The notes: generated by a model from the sequence alone, not told the origin. DNA of 64,000 nucleotides from Trinickia acidisoli (GCF_017315725.1 NZ_JAFLRG010000002.1:1116001-1180000), one strand, 5' to 3'. Shown: positions 9,415 to 18,339, counted from the first letter of the stretch. Made by a program: numbers and translations.

Positions 9415-11074
9415 AGTTGGCTCCGATCACGTTGCCGCCGAACCCGTCGTAGTCGGCGTGTTCCGTTAAATGCCCCACCACGCGCTCGGCCATGCGCGGG
9501 TCGACGAGGCCGTCGAGCACCTTTTCGATCGCGTGATCGACCACCGTCTGCCCATCGAGATGTCTGAGCCAGTACGTGATCGCACCGGCCTTATCGCCCT
9601 CGCGCAGCAGCGAGAAGAAGCGCGCGTCCGTGCGAATCACTTCGGCCACGACGGTCCGGCCGATCGTGCCCCGTTGGCGGCAGTGTTCGCAGCCCGGACC
9701 TGCCACGCAGATGTCGCCGATGCGAGCGCCGGCCACGCGCTTGACGCGCGCGACGAGCGCCGTATCGAGTTCATTCAATTGATCGGCGAAGCGCAGCTTG
9801 CAATGCTGGCATAGCAGCTTGACGAGACGCTGGCTGATGAGGCCGGTCACGAGGGACTCGTCCGTCACCATGCGCAACGGCAGCCCGAGATCGATCAGAC
9901 GGTCGACGATGGCGATCGCGCTGTTCGCATGCAGCGTTGTCCAAACCTGGTGCCCCGTCATCGACGCGCGCAGCGCGCTTTGTGCCGAAGCGCGATCGCG
10001 AATCTCGCCGATCATGATCGTGTCGGGATCGAGCCGCATCGCATTCGCGATCGCTTCCGCGAACACCACCGAGCGCGCCTCCTCGCCCAGCGCATTGATG
10101 ACAGGCGTTTGCACCGCACCGGCAATCGGATACTCCACCGGATCTTCGACGGTGATGACGTGGATCGTCCCTTCCGTCTCCGCGATTTCGCTCACCAGCA
10201 CGCGTTGCAACGTCGTCGATTTCCCCGACCCGGTCGGCCCGCTGATGATGTTCATTCCGATCGGCTGCGCTCGCAGAAATTCGAGCGTCTCCGCCTGGGC
10301 ATCGGTGAAGCCGAGCCGCTGCAATTCGGTCGCATCGCCGGCGTCGTTGTACAGCAGACGCAGCACCATCACGCTGCCCTCGCTCGTCGGCGCCGTGGCA
10401 ATTCGAACCCCATACAATTGATCGGGCAGTTTGTCTCGATCGCCGATCGCCGCGTCTTGACGCTCGGTGGGCTTGTAGGTGTTGTCGGACACGCTTGCCA
10501 TCGCCGCATAGAGCGTGGCGAGCAAGCGTTCGCCTTGCTCGCGTGTCTGCTCCCGTACGCGCTGCAACTCGTTGTGCACGCGAAACAGGATTTCCGTGCT
10601 GAAACGGTTCACGCGAATGTGAATGTCGGAGGCCCGTTCACGGCACGCCTGAGCGATCAACTCTTTGGCCAGTACCTGCATCGCCGTATGATCGAGCGGC
10701 TCGGCGCCCGAGCGCCGACGCTCGCGATAGGCGCGACCGACGACGTCGAGCCCGACGGGCGTTGGTACATAGCCATGGCGAAGCCGATCGAGCCGCGCGC
10801 GATACGAGAGCACGAACGGGTTCATCTCCTGCCCCTCGGCGATCAAGAGCCGGCCGTCGTCGAGCAGACAGAGAAACTTACGCTCCTCGTCGCTCGCGGC
10901 AAACTCGCCGCTGTCGGAGAGCGCCTTCGCGTTCGCGAGATTGAGCGGTACGTTCGCCGCCTTTACTTCGGACTGCTTAATACCGAGTGTCGCTCGCGCC
11001 ACCTCGATCGACGTGCGTGCGGGATGCAAAGGAAGGGGAGCGGCCGGATGGTCTTTGGCGGTCAGCATGCGCAT
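9401..11074 (-). CDS. pilQ: PilQ: type IVb pilus assembly ATPase (GspE family)
   Basis: 557 residues from ATG 11074, which has GAGGA about 7 nt upstream and sits 2 nt past the pilP stop; a longer reading into pilP lacks support. Walker A 'GPTGSGKST' lies at about 251-259, Walker B 'IMIGEIRD' at about 325-332, and an Asp/His box region lies between and after. Two CxxC pairs ('CQHC' and 'CEHC') form the zinc tetracysteine of extension ATPases, which retraction ATPases lack. It therefore powers pilus assembly on the cytoplasmic face of PilR. Confidence 0.93.
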   Translation of the reverse strand: MRMLTAKDHPAAPLPLHPARTSIEVARATLGIKQSEVKAANVPLNLANAKALSDSGEFAASDEERKFLCLLDDGRLLIAEGQEMNPFVLSYRARLDRLRHGYVPTPVGLDVVGRAYRERRRSGAEPLDHTAMQVLAKELIAQACRERASDIHIRVNRFSTEILFRVHNELQRVREQTREQGERLLATLYAAMASVSDNTYKPTERQDAAIGDRDKLPDQLYGVRIATAPTSEGSVMVLRLLYNDAGDATELQRLGFTDAQAETLEFLRAQPIGMNIISGPTGSGKSTTLQRVLVSEIAETEGTIHVITVEDPVEYPIAGAVQTPVINALGEEARSVVFAEAIANAMRLDPDTIMIGEIRDRASAQSALRASMTGHQVWTTLHANSAIAIVDRLIDLGLPLRMVTDESLVTGLISQRLVKLLCQHCKLRFADQLNELDTALVARVKRVAGARIGDICVAGPGCEHCRQRGTIGRTVVAEVIRTDARFFSLLREGDKAGAITYWLRHLDGQTVVDHAIEKVLDGLVDPRMAERVVGHLTEHADYDGFGGNVIGANYGVA

Positions 11075-11076
11075 GA

Positions 11077-11652
11077 TCAGTTCCTCGGCATCGTCGGCAG
11101 CGGCGGGAAGGCCGTCGTATTGGAATCGGGTGCGCCGGCGTATGACGATGCATCCCACGAGACCACCATCGGCAATTGAACTCTCGCGCCGCCTCGTACC
11201 TGCGCATAGACCGCGTTGGGCTTGATCGATACGATCCTCATGCCGTTGGGCAACGTGTCGCCCACCTTTACCTCGAATTCACCGGCTGTATGGCTCTCGA
11301 GCGTGGCGAAGAGCTTGGTCCCGAGACCTTCTACCGCGCGCACGCGAACGTCGTCGTTAGGTGCACCCGATCCGTTCAGTCGATTCAATTCGGCGGTGCG
11401 CTGCGCGATTTGCGTCTGCGTTTCGAGCTTTTTGAGTTCCGCCTTGAGCACCACCGTTTCGCCCTCGAGCCGCGTGAGCGCCGCGACCGTCTCCTGCGCC
11501 TGCGGCGAAGGAGGGTCGCCGACGGCCGGCGCGGAGGCCGCGGGGGCCACGGCAGCCGGCTTCGGCGGCACCGCAAACGCAAGCGGCGACACCGCGACGG
11601 CAACGCACGCGATGGCAAATGCCCGCATGCTTTGGATCGACTTACCTTGCAT
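11077..11652 (-). CDS. pilP: PilP: type IVb pilus biogenesis protein
   Basis: 191 residues. An N-terminal hydrophobic segment (about residues 9-27, ending 'PLAFA') acts as a signal peptide or anchor. An Ala/Pro-rich stretch and a coiled-coil-prone segment rich in Leu/Glu/Lys ('LEGETVVLKAELKKLETQ') follow, then a small C-terminal domain ('VGDTLPNGMRIVSI') as in R64 PilP. Its start overlaps the pilO stop by 11 nt and GGAGAG precedes it. It probably links the inner-membrane PilO complex to the PilN secretin in the periplasm. Confidence 0.85.
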   Translation of the reverse strand: MQGKSIQSMRAFAIACVAVAVSPLAFAVPPKPAAVAPAASAPAVGDPPSPQAQETVAALTRLEGETVVLKAELKKLETQTQIAQRTAELNRLNGSGAPNDDVRVRAVEGLGTKLFATLESHTAGEFEVKVGDTLPNGMRIVSIKPNAVYAQVRGGARVQLPMVVSWDASSYAGAPDSNTTAFPPLPTMPRN

Positions 11653-12958
11653 AGATCTCTCCTTCCACCGTCCAGGCGCCGTTACGGTACGACACCTTCT
11701 GAAGTCGAACGCCCGGTTGATCGAACAGCGAGGCGACGAGTGTGGGCGCGATGCCGGCGAGGTTTGCCGACAAGCGCCAGACGCGCCAATCCGGCGCGGC
11801 CGCGGGCGGATTGTGCCCGCCCGGTAGTGACTTCACGATTGCGGACTTCACCGAGGTGTCGTCGCGTTGCTGCACCACGTCCAGCTTTAATGCCACACCG
11901 AGCGGTTGAAAAGCGTCGAGCAGGCGCAGCCGCAAATGCGTTTCCGAATCAAGCGGCTCGTCTTCGGTGTTCGAGGCAGCAAGCGGCACCGTCATCACCG
12001 CGCGATCGCCGCTGCCGTCGATCTGCGCGCGTGGCTCATCGGCCAACAGATAGCCGACCGTCGAATCGTTGCGCGACCAGACGTAGCTCGCCGATACCTG
12101 CGAGCACGAATATTCGTCGAGCTGCCAGCCGCCCGGCGAGACGATCCCGAACGCGCGCATACATGAGCTCAGCATCGCCGAAGGCGCCGGCTGCGTCGCC
12201 CAGGGATGGGCGATCGTTGCAGGGCCTGCGGGAACGTGATTGCCCTTCGCGGCGGCACGTTCTCGCATCAGTTCCACCATCTTGTCGAACTGCACCTGGC
12301 GCTCGTGCTCGCGATACTTCGAATAGCCGAACGCGGCACCGAGCAGCAGCACAGCCGCGCACGCGCTCGCCAACAACGGCGTGCTGAGCGTGCGGCGCAC
12401 CGGTTGCAGCGCCCACCGGCGCTGCACGCGCAACTTGCCGTTGCGCAGCGGCAGCAAGTCGTCGAGCGTGCGTGGGTAGAAATTGTGAAACCCAAGGCTT
12501 TCGAGTTCGGCGTCGCCGATCACGACGTTCCATCCGCCCAGGCCGTAATCGGCAACCAATCGATCGAACACTTCCTCGCGCGTGCCGAGCCAATCGCCGT
12601 TCGGCAAGAACAAGTTGTCGCGCACCGCGAAGTAGGCCCAGCGTCCATCGGGCACCTTGAATGCGCCGAGCCAGTTGGGAGCCGGCTGCTGGCGGCCGTC
12701 ATAATGCGCACCCTGGGTCGCGATCGCTTCGCCCACCATCGCACCGAGCGACAGCAAGCCCGACTGCACGCCGTCGCGCGCACTCGAGAAGCCGGCCTCG
12801 GCAACATCGCGGCCGATGCGCACGATCAGCAAGTCGAAGTTCAGCTTGTGCGCGAGCTCGAGCGCTTCCTTGCGCAACTCGCGGCGCCGCGACAGCGACT
12901 GCCAGAACAGTCCGCTGACGAACCGCTGGCGACCGATCTGGATGATGAGGTTCGACAT
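11642..12958 (-). CDS. pilO: PilO2-family type IVb pilus protein
   Basis: 438 residues. The cytoplasmic N-terminal half (about 1-180) is followed by a single membrane helix near 187-205 ('LASACAAVLLLGAAFGY') and a periplasmic C-terminal half. This is the bitopic architecture of R64 PilO, an inner-membrane alignment protein. It sits between pilN (32 nt upstream) and pilP (overlapping). Cys residues in the periplasmic part ('LSSCMRAFG', 'EYSCSQ') could form a disulfide. No enzyme motif is seen. Confidence 0.87.
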   Translation of the reverse strand: MSNLIIQIGRQRFVSGLFWQSLSRRRELRKEALELAHKLNFDLLIVRIGRDVAEAGFSSARDGVQSGLLSLGAMVGEAIATQGAHYDGRQQPAPNWLGAFKVPDGRWAYFAVRDNLFLPNGDWLGTREEVFDRLVADYGLGGWNVVIGDAELESLGFHNFYPRTLDDLLPLRNGKLRVQRRWALQPVRRTLSTPLLASACAAVLLLGAAFGYSKYREHERQVQFDKMVELMRERAAAKGNHVPAGPATIAHPWATQPAPSAMLSSCMRAFGIVSPGGWQLDEYSCSQVSASYVWSRNDSTVGYLLADEPRAQIDGSGDRAVMTVPLAASNTEDEPLDSETHLRLRLLDAFQPLGVALKLDVVQQRDDTSVKSAIVKSLPGGHNPPAAAPDWRVWRLSANLAGIAPTLVASLFDQPGVRLQKVSYRNGAWTVEGEIYAR

Positions 12959-12990
12959 GACGTGGGCGCTTTTCAGGGCAATCGTGCAGC

Positions 12991-14724
12991 CTATGCGCCG
13001 GCCGACGACATCGTGATCGGCGTAATCAGGATCACGATGATGTCGCGCGAGCGAGTCGCTTCGAATCCGCCGCCGGCCAGGTAGTTCTGCGGTTTGCCGA
13101 CCCCCTGCTGCGTGAGATTGTCGTTCGTGCCTTCATATCCGCTGATCACGAGCGTCGACCCCGACTTCATGGCCACGCGCTGCAGGAAATTGCGCGTATC
13201 GATCTCCGGTGTTTGAATCTGCAGCGGGTTGCTGCCGCCGCTCGAGACCGACTGCAACGTAACGAGCGACGACAGGTTCGTATAGAACTGCATCATCACC
13301 GTGCCGTCGTCCAACACGTGCGGCAGTAGCGTCATATTGAAGCCGGTCGTGACCGTGCCTGGGGTCAGCGACGTCTGCGAACCCACGTTGGCCGTATTCG
13401 TCGTCGAGATCGATGCGAGGTACCCCTGCTGCGTCGCGACCTGCACGGGCACCGGCTGATTGTTGAGCGTCGTGACCGAAGCGGATGTCTTGCGGCGCAC
13501 CTTACCCTGTTCGGAGAGCGCGGAAATCATTGCCGACGTTCCATTCGCGCGGCTGCTCGGCGTAAGAACCGCGGCGGAGAACGACACCGGGTTCGTCACC
13601 GTCGGCGCGAACGTATTCGTGAGACCGAAGCGCGTCCCCAGTGCTTGATAGACCGCCGTCCAATCGATGCCGTAGCTGTCCGAATCGGTGAGCGTGACCG
13701 TCAGCACCGTGACGTTGATCATCACCTGCCGCGCCATCACGCGGTTCTGCTCTTCCATGAAGTGCGCGACACGGTCGAGCGCATCGGGCGTATCGGTGAC
13801 CGAAATCGAACCCGTGGCCGGCGACGAAACGACTTGACCGTACGGCGAGAGCATCGCCTTGATCGCGGCATCCAAGCTGCCGAAGATCGACAGTTGCGAA
13901 TTGACCTGAGTCGTCGAGGTGTTGTCGGACGAGACACCGGTGCCGCTCGTGCCGGACGTTCCGCCAGTCGAGCCCGTCGCCCCGCTCGTGCCGCCGTTCG
14001 TCCCGTTGCCGTTGTCGTTGTTGGCGGCGCTCACGACGTTGGCCTTCACCGCCGAATCGCCGGGCACTGCGCTGACTTGGAACGTGCGCGTATCGGTGAA
14101 ATAGAAATCGACGACGCCGTTCGCAAACTTCCAATACACGCCGAACTCCGCACAAGCGGAATCGAGTAGCCCTTTGAGATCGCCGTTGCTGTAGACGATA
14201 TGCAGCGGCACCGGGGCGATGCTGGTCGAGAGCGAACCGCCGCGCGTAGGCGGCAGCGGCGGTTTCACGGTCACGGCGCCGATCGCATTGCCGGCCGCGG
14301 CGCCTGCTCGCGTGTCGCCGCCCGCGACGCCTTCGAGCGTACGTTCGGCGGCGGCGCTCGCATCGGGTGCGACCTTCGTCGGCAATTGCGTCAAGCGCGT
14401 GACGCGCTCGGCGAATTCTTGCAGAGACGACACCGAACGATCGAACGTCGCCGGTTGCGCAAAGATGGCCGGCAACGCGGCCGCGGTACCGAGCTTGACC
14501 GTGCGGCCCGACAGCCAAATGCCGTTGTTCACGACGACATCGTCGAGCGCATGCACGGCAATGTGCCCTTTCTCCGAATCGGCGACGAGCGCGTGCCCCT
14601 GATCCGTGTCGTGACTCGTCGCATCGGCGATGCGCTGGGTAAGGCCCGTGCAGCCGGCATTCATTAGGACAACGAAAGAAATGCAGGCTGTCGCAAAACG
14701 GGTGAACCGGACGTTGCCCATCAT
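12991..14724 (-). CDS. pilN: PilN: lipoprotein secretin of the type IVb pilus
   Basis: 577 residues. The lipobox 'LMNAGC' places the lipid-modified Cys at residue 25, as in R64 PilN and BfpB. An N-terminal domain leads to an STN-like segment ('GDLKGLLDSACAEFGVYWK'). A low-complexity Gly/Thr/Ser linker (about 245-275) separates it from an N1-like domain and the secretin domain. ATG 14724 overlaps the upstream TcpQ-like stop and has AAGGGGG before it. It forms the outer-membrane channel for the pilus. The operon thus carries two unrelated secretins, this one and the HrcC type. Confidence 0.92.
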   Translation of the reverse strand: MMGNVRFTRFATACISFVVLMNAGCTGLTQRIADATSHDTDQGHALVADSEKGHIAVHALDDVVVNNGIWLSGRTVKLGTAAALPAIFAQPATFDRSVSSLQEFAERVTRLTQLPTKVAPDASAAAERTLEGVAGGDTRAGAAAGNAIGAVTVKPPLPPTRGGSLSTSIAPVPLHIVYSNGDLKGLLDSACAEFGVYWKFANGVVDFYFTDTRTFQVSAVPGDSAVKANVVSAANNDNGNGTNGGTSGATGSTGGTSGTSGTGVSSDNTSTTQVNSQLSIFGSLDAAIKAMLSPYGQVVSSPATGSISVTDTPDALDRVAHFMEEQNRVMARQVMINVTVLTVTLTDSDSYGIDWTAVYQALGTRFGLTNTFAPTVTNPVSFSAAVLTPSSRANGTSAMISALSEQGKVRRKTSASVTTLNNQPVPVQVATQQGYLASISTTNTANVGSQTSLTPGTVTTGFNMTLLPHVLDDGTVMMQFYTNLSSLVTLQSVSSGGSNPLQIQTPEIDTRNFLQRVAMKSGSTLVISGYEGTNDNLTQQGVGKPQNYLAGGGFEATRSRDIIVILITPITMSSAGA

Positions 14725-15704
14725 GCTGCCCCCTTCGCGACGATTCGAAGCACCTTGTTACCCCTGTATAGGATCGCTTGAATGGGCGTCTCGGATTTTT
14801 TCAGTGCTTCGACGACGGCTTGCAGCGCTTGCTCGAACGTGCCTGTCACCGTCGCATCGGCGTCGATGCCGAAATCGATCGGCACGTCCCAGACGAGTTG
14901 CCAGCCATCCTCCTTCGCCCAGCGCGTGAGCGCGGTTTTGACGGTGTGGTCCGACACCGACAGATGCCATTGTCTGATGGGCTCTGCCGATGGTTGCGCG
15001 GGCAACGAATCGCCGATCGCGTCGGCGGTCGTCGTGGTGTTCGCCGTCGTCGTGCTCGCCGTCGTGGCGACGACCGCGCGCGGGTTCGTCGTTGCACCCA
15101 TCGACGTAGCACGGTTGGCGATTGCAGTCGGTGCGGGCGCAACCGCGACATGAGCGGGCGGCGCCGATTGCATGGCCACAAGCAAGGGCGGCTGCGTGTT
15201 GAGCGTCGGTACCTGCACAGGCTCAACCGGAGGCGGTACCAGCGTGTTCGTCGCCGTGTTCGTCGCCGTGTTCGTATGAGGCGGCAAACCCCAGACATGC
15301 TTCATGGCGAATGCGGCGTCATCGCTCGTCGCATCGTTGCTTGCGCTCGCACGAACCGTGACGAGGCGCAGCTTGAGATCGACGTCGGCAGTGACATCGG
15401 GCGTGGTCGCGAGTGCTTCGCGCAGTGCGACGATGAACGGGACGTGCGCGTGCCAGCTCACCGGCGCGTCGGCCCAGGGGCCCGCGTTGGGCAGGTTGAT
15501 GCTGTAAGCGGGCGGAACGATTTGCTCGAGCGCGTGCCGCAACGGCACGCTGCTGCCGCCCTGCTCGACGCGTGCCACATCACGGCTCTCACCGACGACC
15601 CGCACTTGCGCCGCATCCAACGTCTTCGCTCTCGCCGAGGAGCAATCGGCGACACCGCACATCAAACCCACGAGCGCGGCGATGCACACTGTCAGCTTCT
15701 GCAT
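14721..15704 (-). CDS. pilL: TcpQ/PilL-type pilus protein
   Basis: 327 residues from ATG 15704, chosen because AAGGA lies 7 nt upstream. A signal peptide covers about 1-27 ('GVADCSSARA'; a possible lipobox-like Cys at 21 is not canonical). The N-terminal domain is unassigned ('RHALEQIVPPAYSINLP'). A Thr/Ala/Asn-rich linker contains short repeats (TNTATNTATNT). The C-terminal 90 residues match the TcpQ/PilL C-terminal domain ('LTRWAKEDGWQLVWD'), which stabilises the pilus secretin in Vibrio. First gene of the leftward pilus operon and overlapping pilN, so it is well placed to be the PilN partner. Confidence 0.82.
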   Translation of the reverse strand: MQKLTVCIAALVGLMCGVADCSSARAKTLDAAQVRVVGESRDVARVEQGGSSVPLRHALEQIVPPAYSINLPNAGPWADAPVSWHAHVPFIVALREALATTPDVTADVDLKLRLVTVRASASNDATSDDAAFAMKHVWGLPPHTNTATNTATNTLVPPPVEPVQVPTLNTQPPLLVAMQSAPPAHVAVAPAPTAIANRATSMGATTNPRAVVATTASTTTANTTTTADAIGDSLPAQPSAEPIRQWHLSVSDHTVKTALTRWAKEDGWQLVWDVPIDFGIDADATVTGTFEQALQAVVEALKKSETPIQAILYRGNKVLRIVAKGAA

Positions 15705-15987
15705 GTTCTTGTCCTTGCCGTCGGATTTGACGAAGCCGGCGGCAAGCCCGGACGCAAAAGCAGCATCCGACGATATGCGCGAACGTCCGCGCCCTCGTAG
15801 CCGTCCCCCCACGAGACGGCTCGCCTACCGCCGGTTTCGCTCCAGTCGCTTGCACCGCGCGAGTCTGGAATCGTCCGGCTGTTTCGTTTGTTTTCGCCTG
15901 CTTTACTTTGGCAGCGTTACTTCATAAGCTCGCGGAAACCGCAACGCCCCGCGCCGCGTCCATCACTCACAACGACAACTTACCGCC
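15705..15987. other. Divergent promoter region of the pilus operon and the PilT-like gene
   Basis: A 283-nt stretch between the leftward pilL start and the rightward ATPase start. It must hold promoters for both directions. I see no clear -35/-10 pair, no sigma-54 promoter, and no TTCG-N16-TTCG box on either strand (TTCG copies at 15836, 15883 and 15893 are wrongly spaced). The HrpB-type box found near 17490 is therefore not duplicated here. Confidence 0.5.
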
Positions 15988-17088
15988 ATGACTACCGACT
16001 TCGGCATGATGCGCGATCTGACGCGCGAAATTCTCGATCTCGTCGACCTGCGCCAGACGTTCACCGACATTCACATCGAGCAGGACCGCCCGATCATGAT
16101 CAAGACGCCGCGAGGCTGGGCTGAAACAGGTGACGGCCCCGTGCTCTTCGACGAGATGCTGCCCATGCTCGAGGCGATCGATCCCGACTGGCAAACGCGG
16201 CTTGCCGTCGGCGCGCTTGATCGCCCGTTCGTGCTGACGCACTGCCGCTTGCGCTGCAACGTCTATCGCAGCTCGGGCGGACGCAAGACGGTGATCTCGA
16301 TGCGCCGCCTTCCGCTCGAGCCGCTTGCGCTCGACAAGCTCGGCCTGCCCGCTTACGTGAAGACGATGCTCGAAGCGACGAAGGGCCTCGTACTCGTGAC
16401 GGGCCCGACAGGCTCGGGCAAGACGACGACGATCTCCTCGCTGCTCGATCACGTCAACCGCACGCGCAACTCGCACATCATCACGATCGAGGAGCCCATC
16501 GAGTACTATCTCGACAGCCGCCAATCGATCGTCTCGCAACGCGAAGTGCCCACCGATACGCCCAGCTTTTCCGCCGGCTTGCGCGAGGCGCTGCGGCAAA
16601 AGCCCGACGTCATCATGGTCGGCGAAGTGCGCGACCTCGAAACGGCCGAGACAGTCTTGCAAGCCGGCGAATCGGGACATCTCGTATTCGCCACCATGCA
16701 CACGAGCAGCGCGATCAGCACGCTCACTCGATTGCTTTCCTTCTTTCCCGCCGCGGAGCGCGAGCGCTATGCCGTGTCGCTCGCCAACTCGCTGATCGGT
16801 GTCGTGTGTCAAAGCCTCGTGCCGACCGAGGACGGCGAAAATTTGGTGCTGGCGAGCGAGCTCTTGTTCAATAACAACCAGCAAGTCAGCAAGCTGCTCG
16901 TCGATCCGAACAAGCTGCATTTCGTCGGTGAGTTCATCCGTCGCAAGGAGGACAACATGTCCCGTTCGCTGAACGAGCATCTCGCCTCGCTCGCGGCGAA
17001 GGGCGCGATCTCGTCGCGCGACGCCCTTCGTGCCACCTATAACCGGATGGAACTGCATGAGATGCTCCAAGGTTCGGTCAAGCGTTGA
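15988..17088 (+). CDS. PilT/PilU-like twitching ATPase
   Basis: 366 residues. Walker A 'GPTGSGKTTT' is at 139-148, an Asp box 'ITIEEPIEY' follows, Walker B 'IMVGEVRD' is at about 209-216 and a His box 'ATMHTSSA' lies near 235-242. It has no CxxC zinc motif and no long N-terminal N1 domain, so it belongs to the PilT/PilU retraction class rather than the PilQ/PilB extension class. It is divergent from the pilus operon, so it may be expressed separately. Many type IVb systems lack a retraction ATPase, so its presence suggests active retraction. The classical C-terminal AIRNLIRE motif of PilT is not recognisable. Confidence 0.85.
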   Translation: MTTDFGMMRDLTREILDLVDLRQTFTDIHIEQDRPIMIKTPRGWAETGDGPVLFDEMLPMLEAIDPDWQTRLAVGALDRPFVLTHCRLRCNVYRSSGGRKTVISMRRLPLEPLALDKLGLPAYVKTMLEATKGLVLVTGPTGSGKTTTISSLLDHVNRTRNSHIITIEEPIEYYLDSRQSIVSQREVPTDTPSFSAGLREALRQKPDVIMVGEVRDLETAETVLQAGESGHLVFATMHTSSAISTLTRLLSFFPAAERERYAVSLANSLIGVVCQSLVPTEDGENLVLASELLFNNNQQVSKLLVDPNKLHFVGEFIRRKEDNMSRSLNEHLASLAAKGAISSRDALRATYNRMELHEMLQGSVKR

Positions 17089-17489
17089 GCGGATTAAAAC
17101 CGGTCAAACGCTCGCTCCGCACGATGTTTGACAAAGATTTACAAACTCGAATGCCCTGGCGATGCCCACTGATTATTGGTTCGAAAACTTACCGCTCTCT
17201 GACACGACAGCGACATGATTTTTGTGCAAAAAGAGAACCATCCTATGACTCTTCAGTGCATGCACCGTAGAACCGCCTTATCGGCAGCGGAGTATAACGT
17301 CCGTATTAGGGTTTTCACTAGAAGTAATTTAGTGCATTCATAATATTGCAAAAATTATTCCCTGAGTGATCCATTCAGTTCAATTTTCGGCTATCGATGC
17401 GATAGCTTTCTCCAATGCAAGCGGGTTCCGCTCGCCGCAAAATAGAATGAATTCGAAAGGTTAAGCGCGCCGCTTCGCGCCGGCTTCGC
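17089..17489. other. Intergenic region, AT-rich relative to flanks
   Basis: No convincing gene. The middle part (about 17200-17400) is clearly richer in A and T than the flanking genes, which fits regulatory or recently acquired DNA. I see no transposase remnant, tRNA or clear terminator for the ATPase gene. The Hrp-type box described separately begins at 17490. Confidence 0.5.
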
Positions 17490-17514
17490 TTCGTTTTGAG
17501 AACCGGCGCTTCGC
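17490..17514 (+). promoter_or_regulatory. hrpII/PIP-type box (TTCGT-N15-TTCGC)
   Basis: TTCGT at 17490-17494 and TTCGC at 17510-17514 have exactly the spacing of the plant-inducible-promoter (hrpII) box bound by HrpB/HrpX regulators. A -10-like TATCGA begins at 17544, about 30 nt past the box; it misses the YANNNT form by one base. The box is 115 nt upstream of the gene at 17629 and about 0.8 kb from an HrpB-family gene. Caution: TTCG also occurs nearby at 17474, 17485 and 17519, so a chance match is possible. Confidence 0.55.
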
Positions 17515-17628
17515 GGCGTTCGAATCGACGCCCAGGTACGGAGTATCGATACTGCCTCAACGGAGGTTGCACGCGCAACGGTCCGCACGATTCCGGCGTC
17601 GCGCCGGTCACTTCATGAGGAGAGCGCC

Positions 17629-18078
17629 ATGCCTGTCGACAATATCAGCACCAACCCTTTCGAGTCGGCACCACTCGAGACCGAGAACGCTCATCAAGAG
17701 ACGACCGCGCCTGTCTCGCAGGAAAAGCCTAGCTTCCCGTCGAGCAACCCGTTTGCCGAACTGATCAATAAAGAGGAGTCGCGCACGCCCATCCAAGACA
17801 CCACCGGGTTGCGCCTGAACGCGAACATGTCGAAGCTCAATGCGTTCAAGCAAAGCAGAGGCGAGCAACTCATCGGGCAATCGGGGCGAGTCGGCGATGA
17901 AGGCGTGCACATGGCGGGCGAAGCGAACCATGTCATGGACAACAAGATGGAACGAATGATGCAGATGCAAGAGGATGCCGCCGAGCGCCAGATGACGCTC
18001 AAGATGTTCGAAACGTCCCTCGAATTTCAAAAGGACCTGGTCGGCGGAGTAGCAAGAATGTCCCAAAAGATTCAATAG
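17629..18078 (+). CDS. Small unknown protein next to hrpB, possibly Hrp-regulated
   Basis: 149 residues and no signal peptide. The N-terminal 70 residues are polar and disordered-looking (Ser/Thr/Pro/Glu), and the C-terminal half is a long amphipathic helix rich in Met, Gln and Glu ending 'FQKDLVGGVARMSQKIQ'. That pattern (small, flexible start, helical end with 'LV..VA') weakly recalls T3SS inner-rod or needle proteins (SctI/HrpB2), but I cannot confirm homology. A strong ribosome site (GAGGAG) precedes ATG. A PIP-like box lies upstream, a hairpin terminator 64 nt downstream, and an HrpB homologue next. Could also be a secreted effector or pilus-related protein. Confidence 0.75.
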   Translation: MPVDNISTNPFESAPLETENAHQETTAPVSQEKPSFPSSNPFAELINKEESRTPIQDTTGLRLNANMSKLNAFKQSRGEQLIGQSGRVGDEGVHMAGEANHVMDNKMERMMQMQEDAAERQMTLKMFETSLEFQKDLVGGVARMSQKIQ

Positions 18079-18141
18079 CGCGATATTGCCGCTTGTTTAG
18101 CATATTTTCGGCTCTGTTTATCAAGCACGGCCGAGCCAGCG

Positions 18142-18168
18142 ATGCGCCGCATTCCCGCGGCGCATTTC
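18142..18168 (+). terminator. Hairpin terminator candidate
   Basis: Perfect 9-bp stem (ATGCGCCGC / GCGGCGCAT) with a 6-nt loop, 64 nt after the stop of the small gene at 17629-18078. The following T-run is short (TTTCAT), so it is a weak intrinsic terminator. It would separate that gene from the HrpB-family gene. Confidence 0.5.
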
Positions 18169-18339
18169 ATATCTGCATTCCCGCGTTTCCGCCTGCTCGA
18201 ACGTCATGCCCATCGGCGCAACCGCAACGTAACAGACCATCACAATCCGCCCGTCTCAGCACAACCCATTGAGAACATTGCAGCCAAGACACGAGATGTC
18301 GACCCGGTTGCAAGCACAACGATCTCAATGGAGTGTGTC

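Noticed and set aside
15705..15987. TTCG copies as a possible PIP box for the pilus operon
   Set aside because: Spacing is 10 and 47 nt, not 20, on the plus strand; the minus-strand copies are 49 nt apart.
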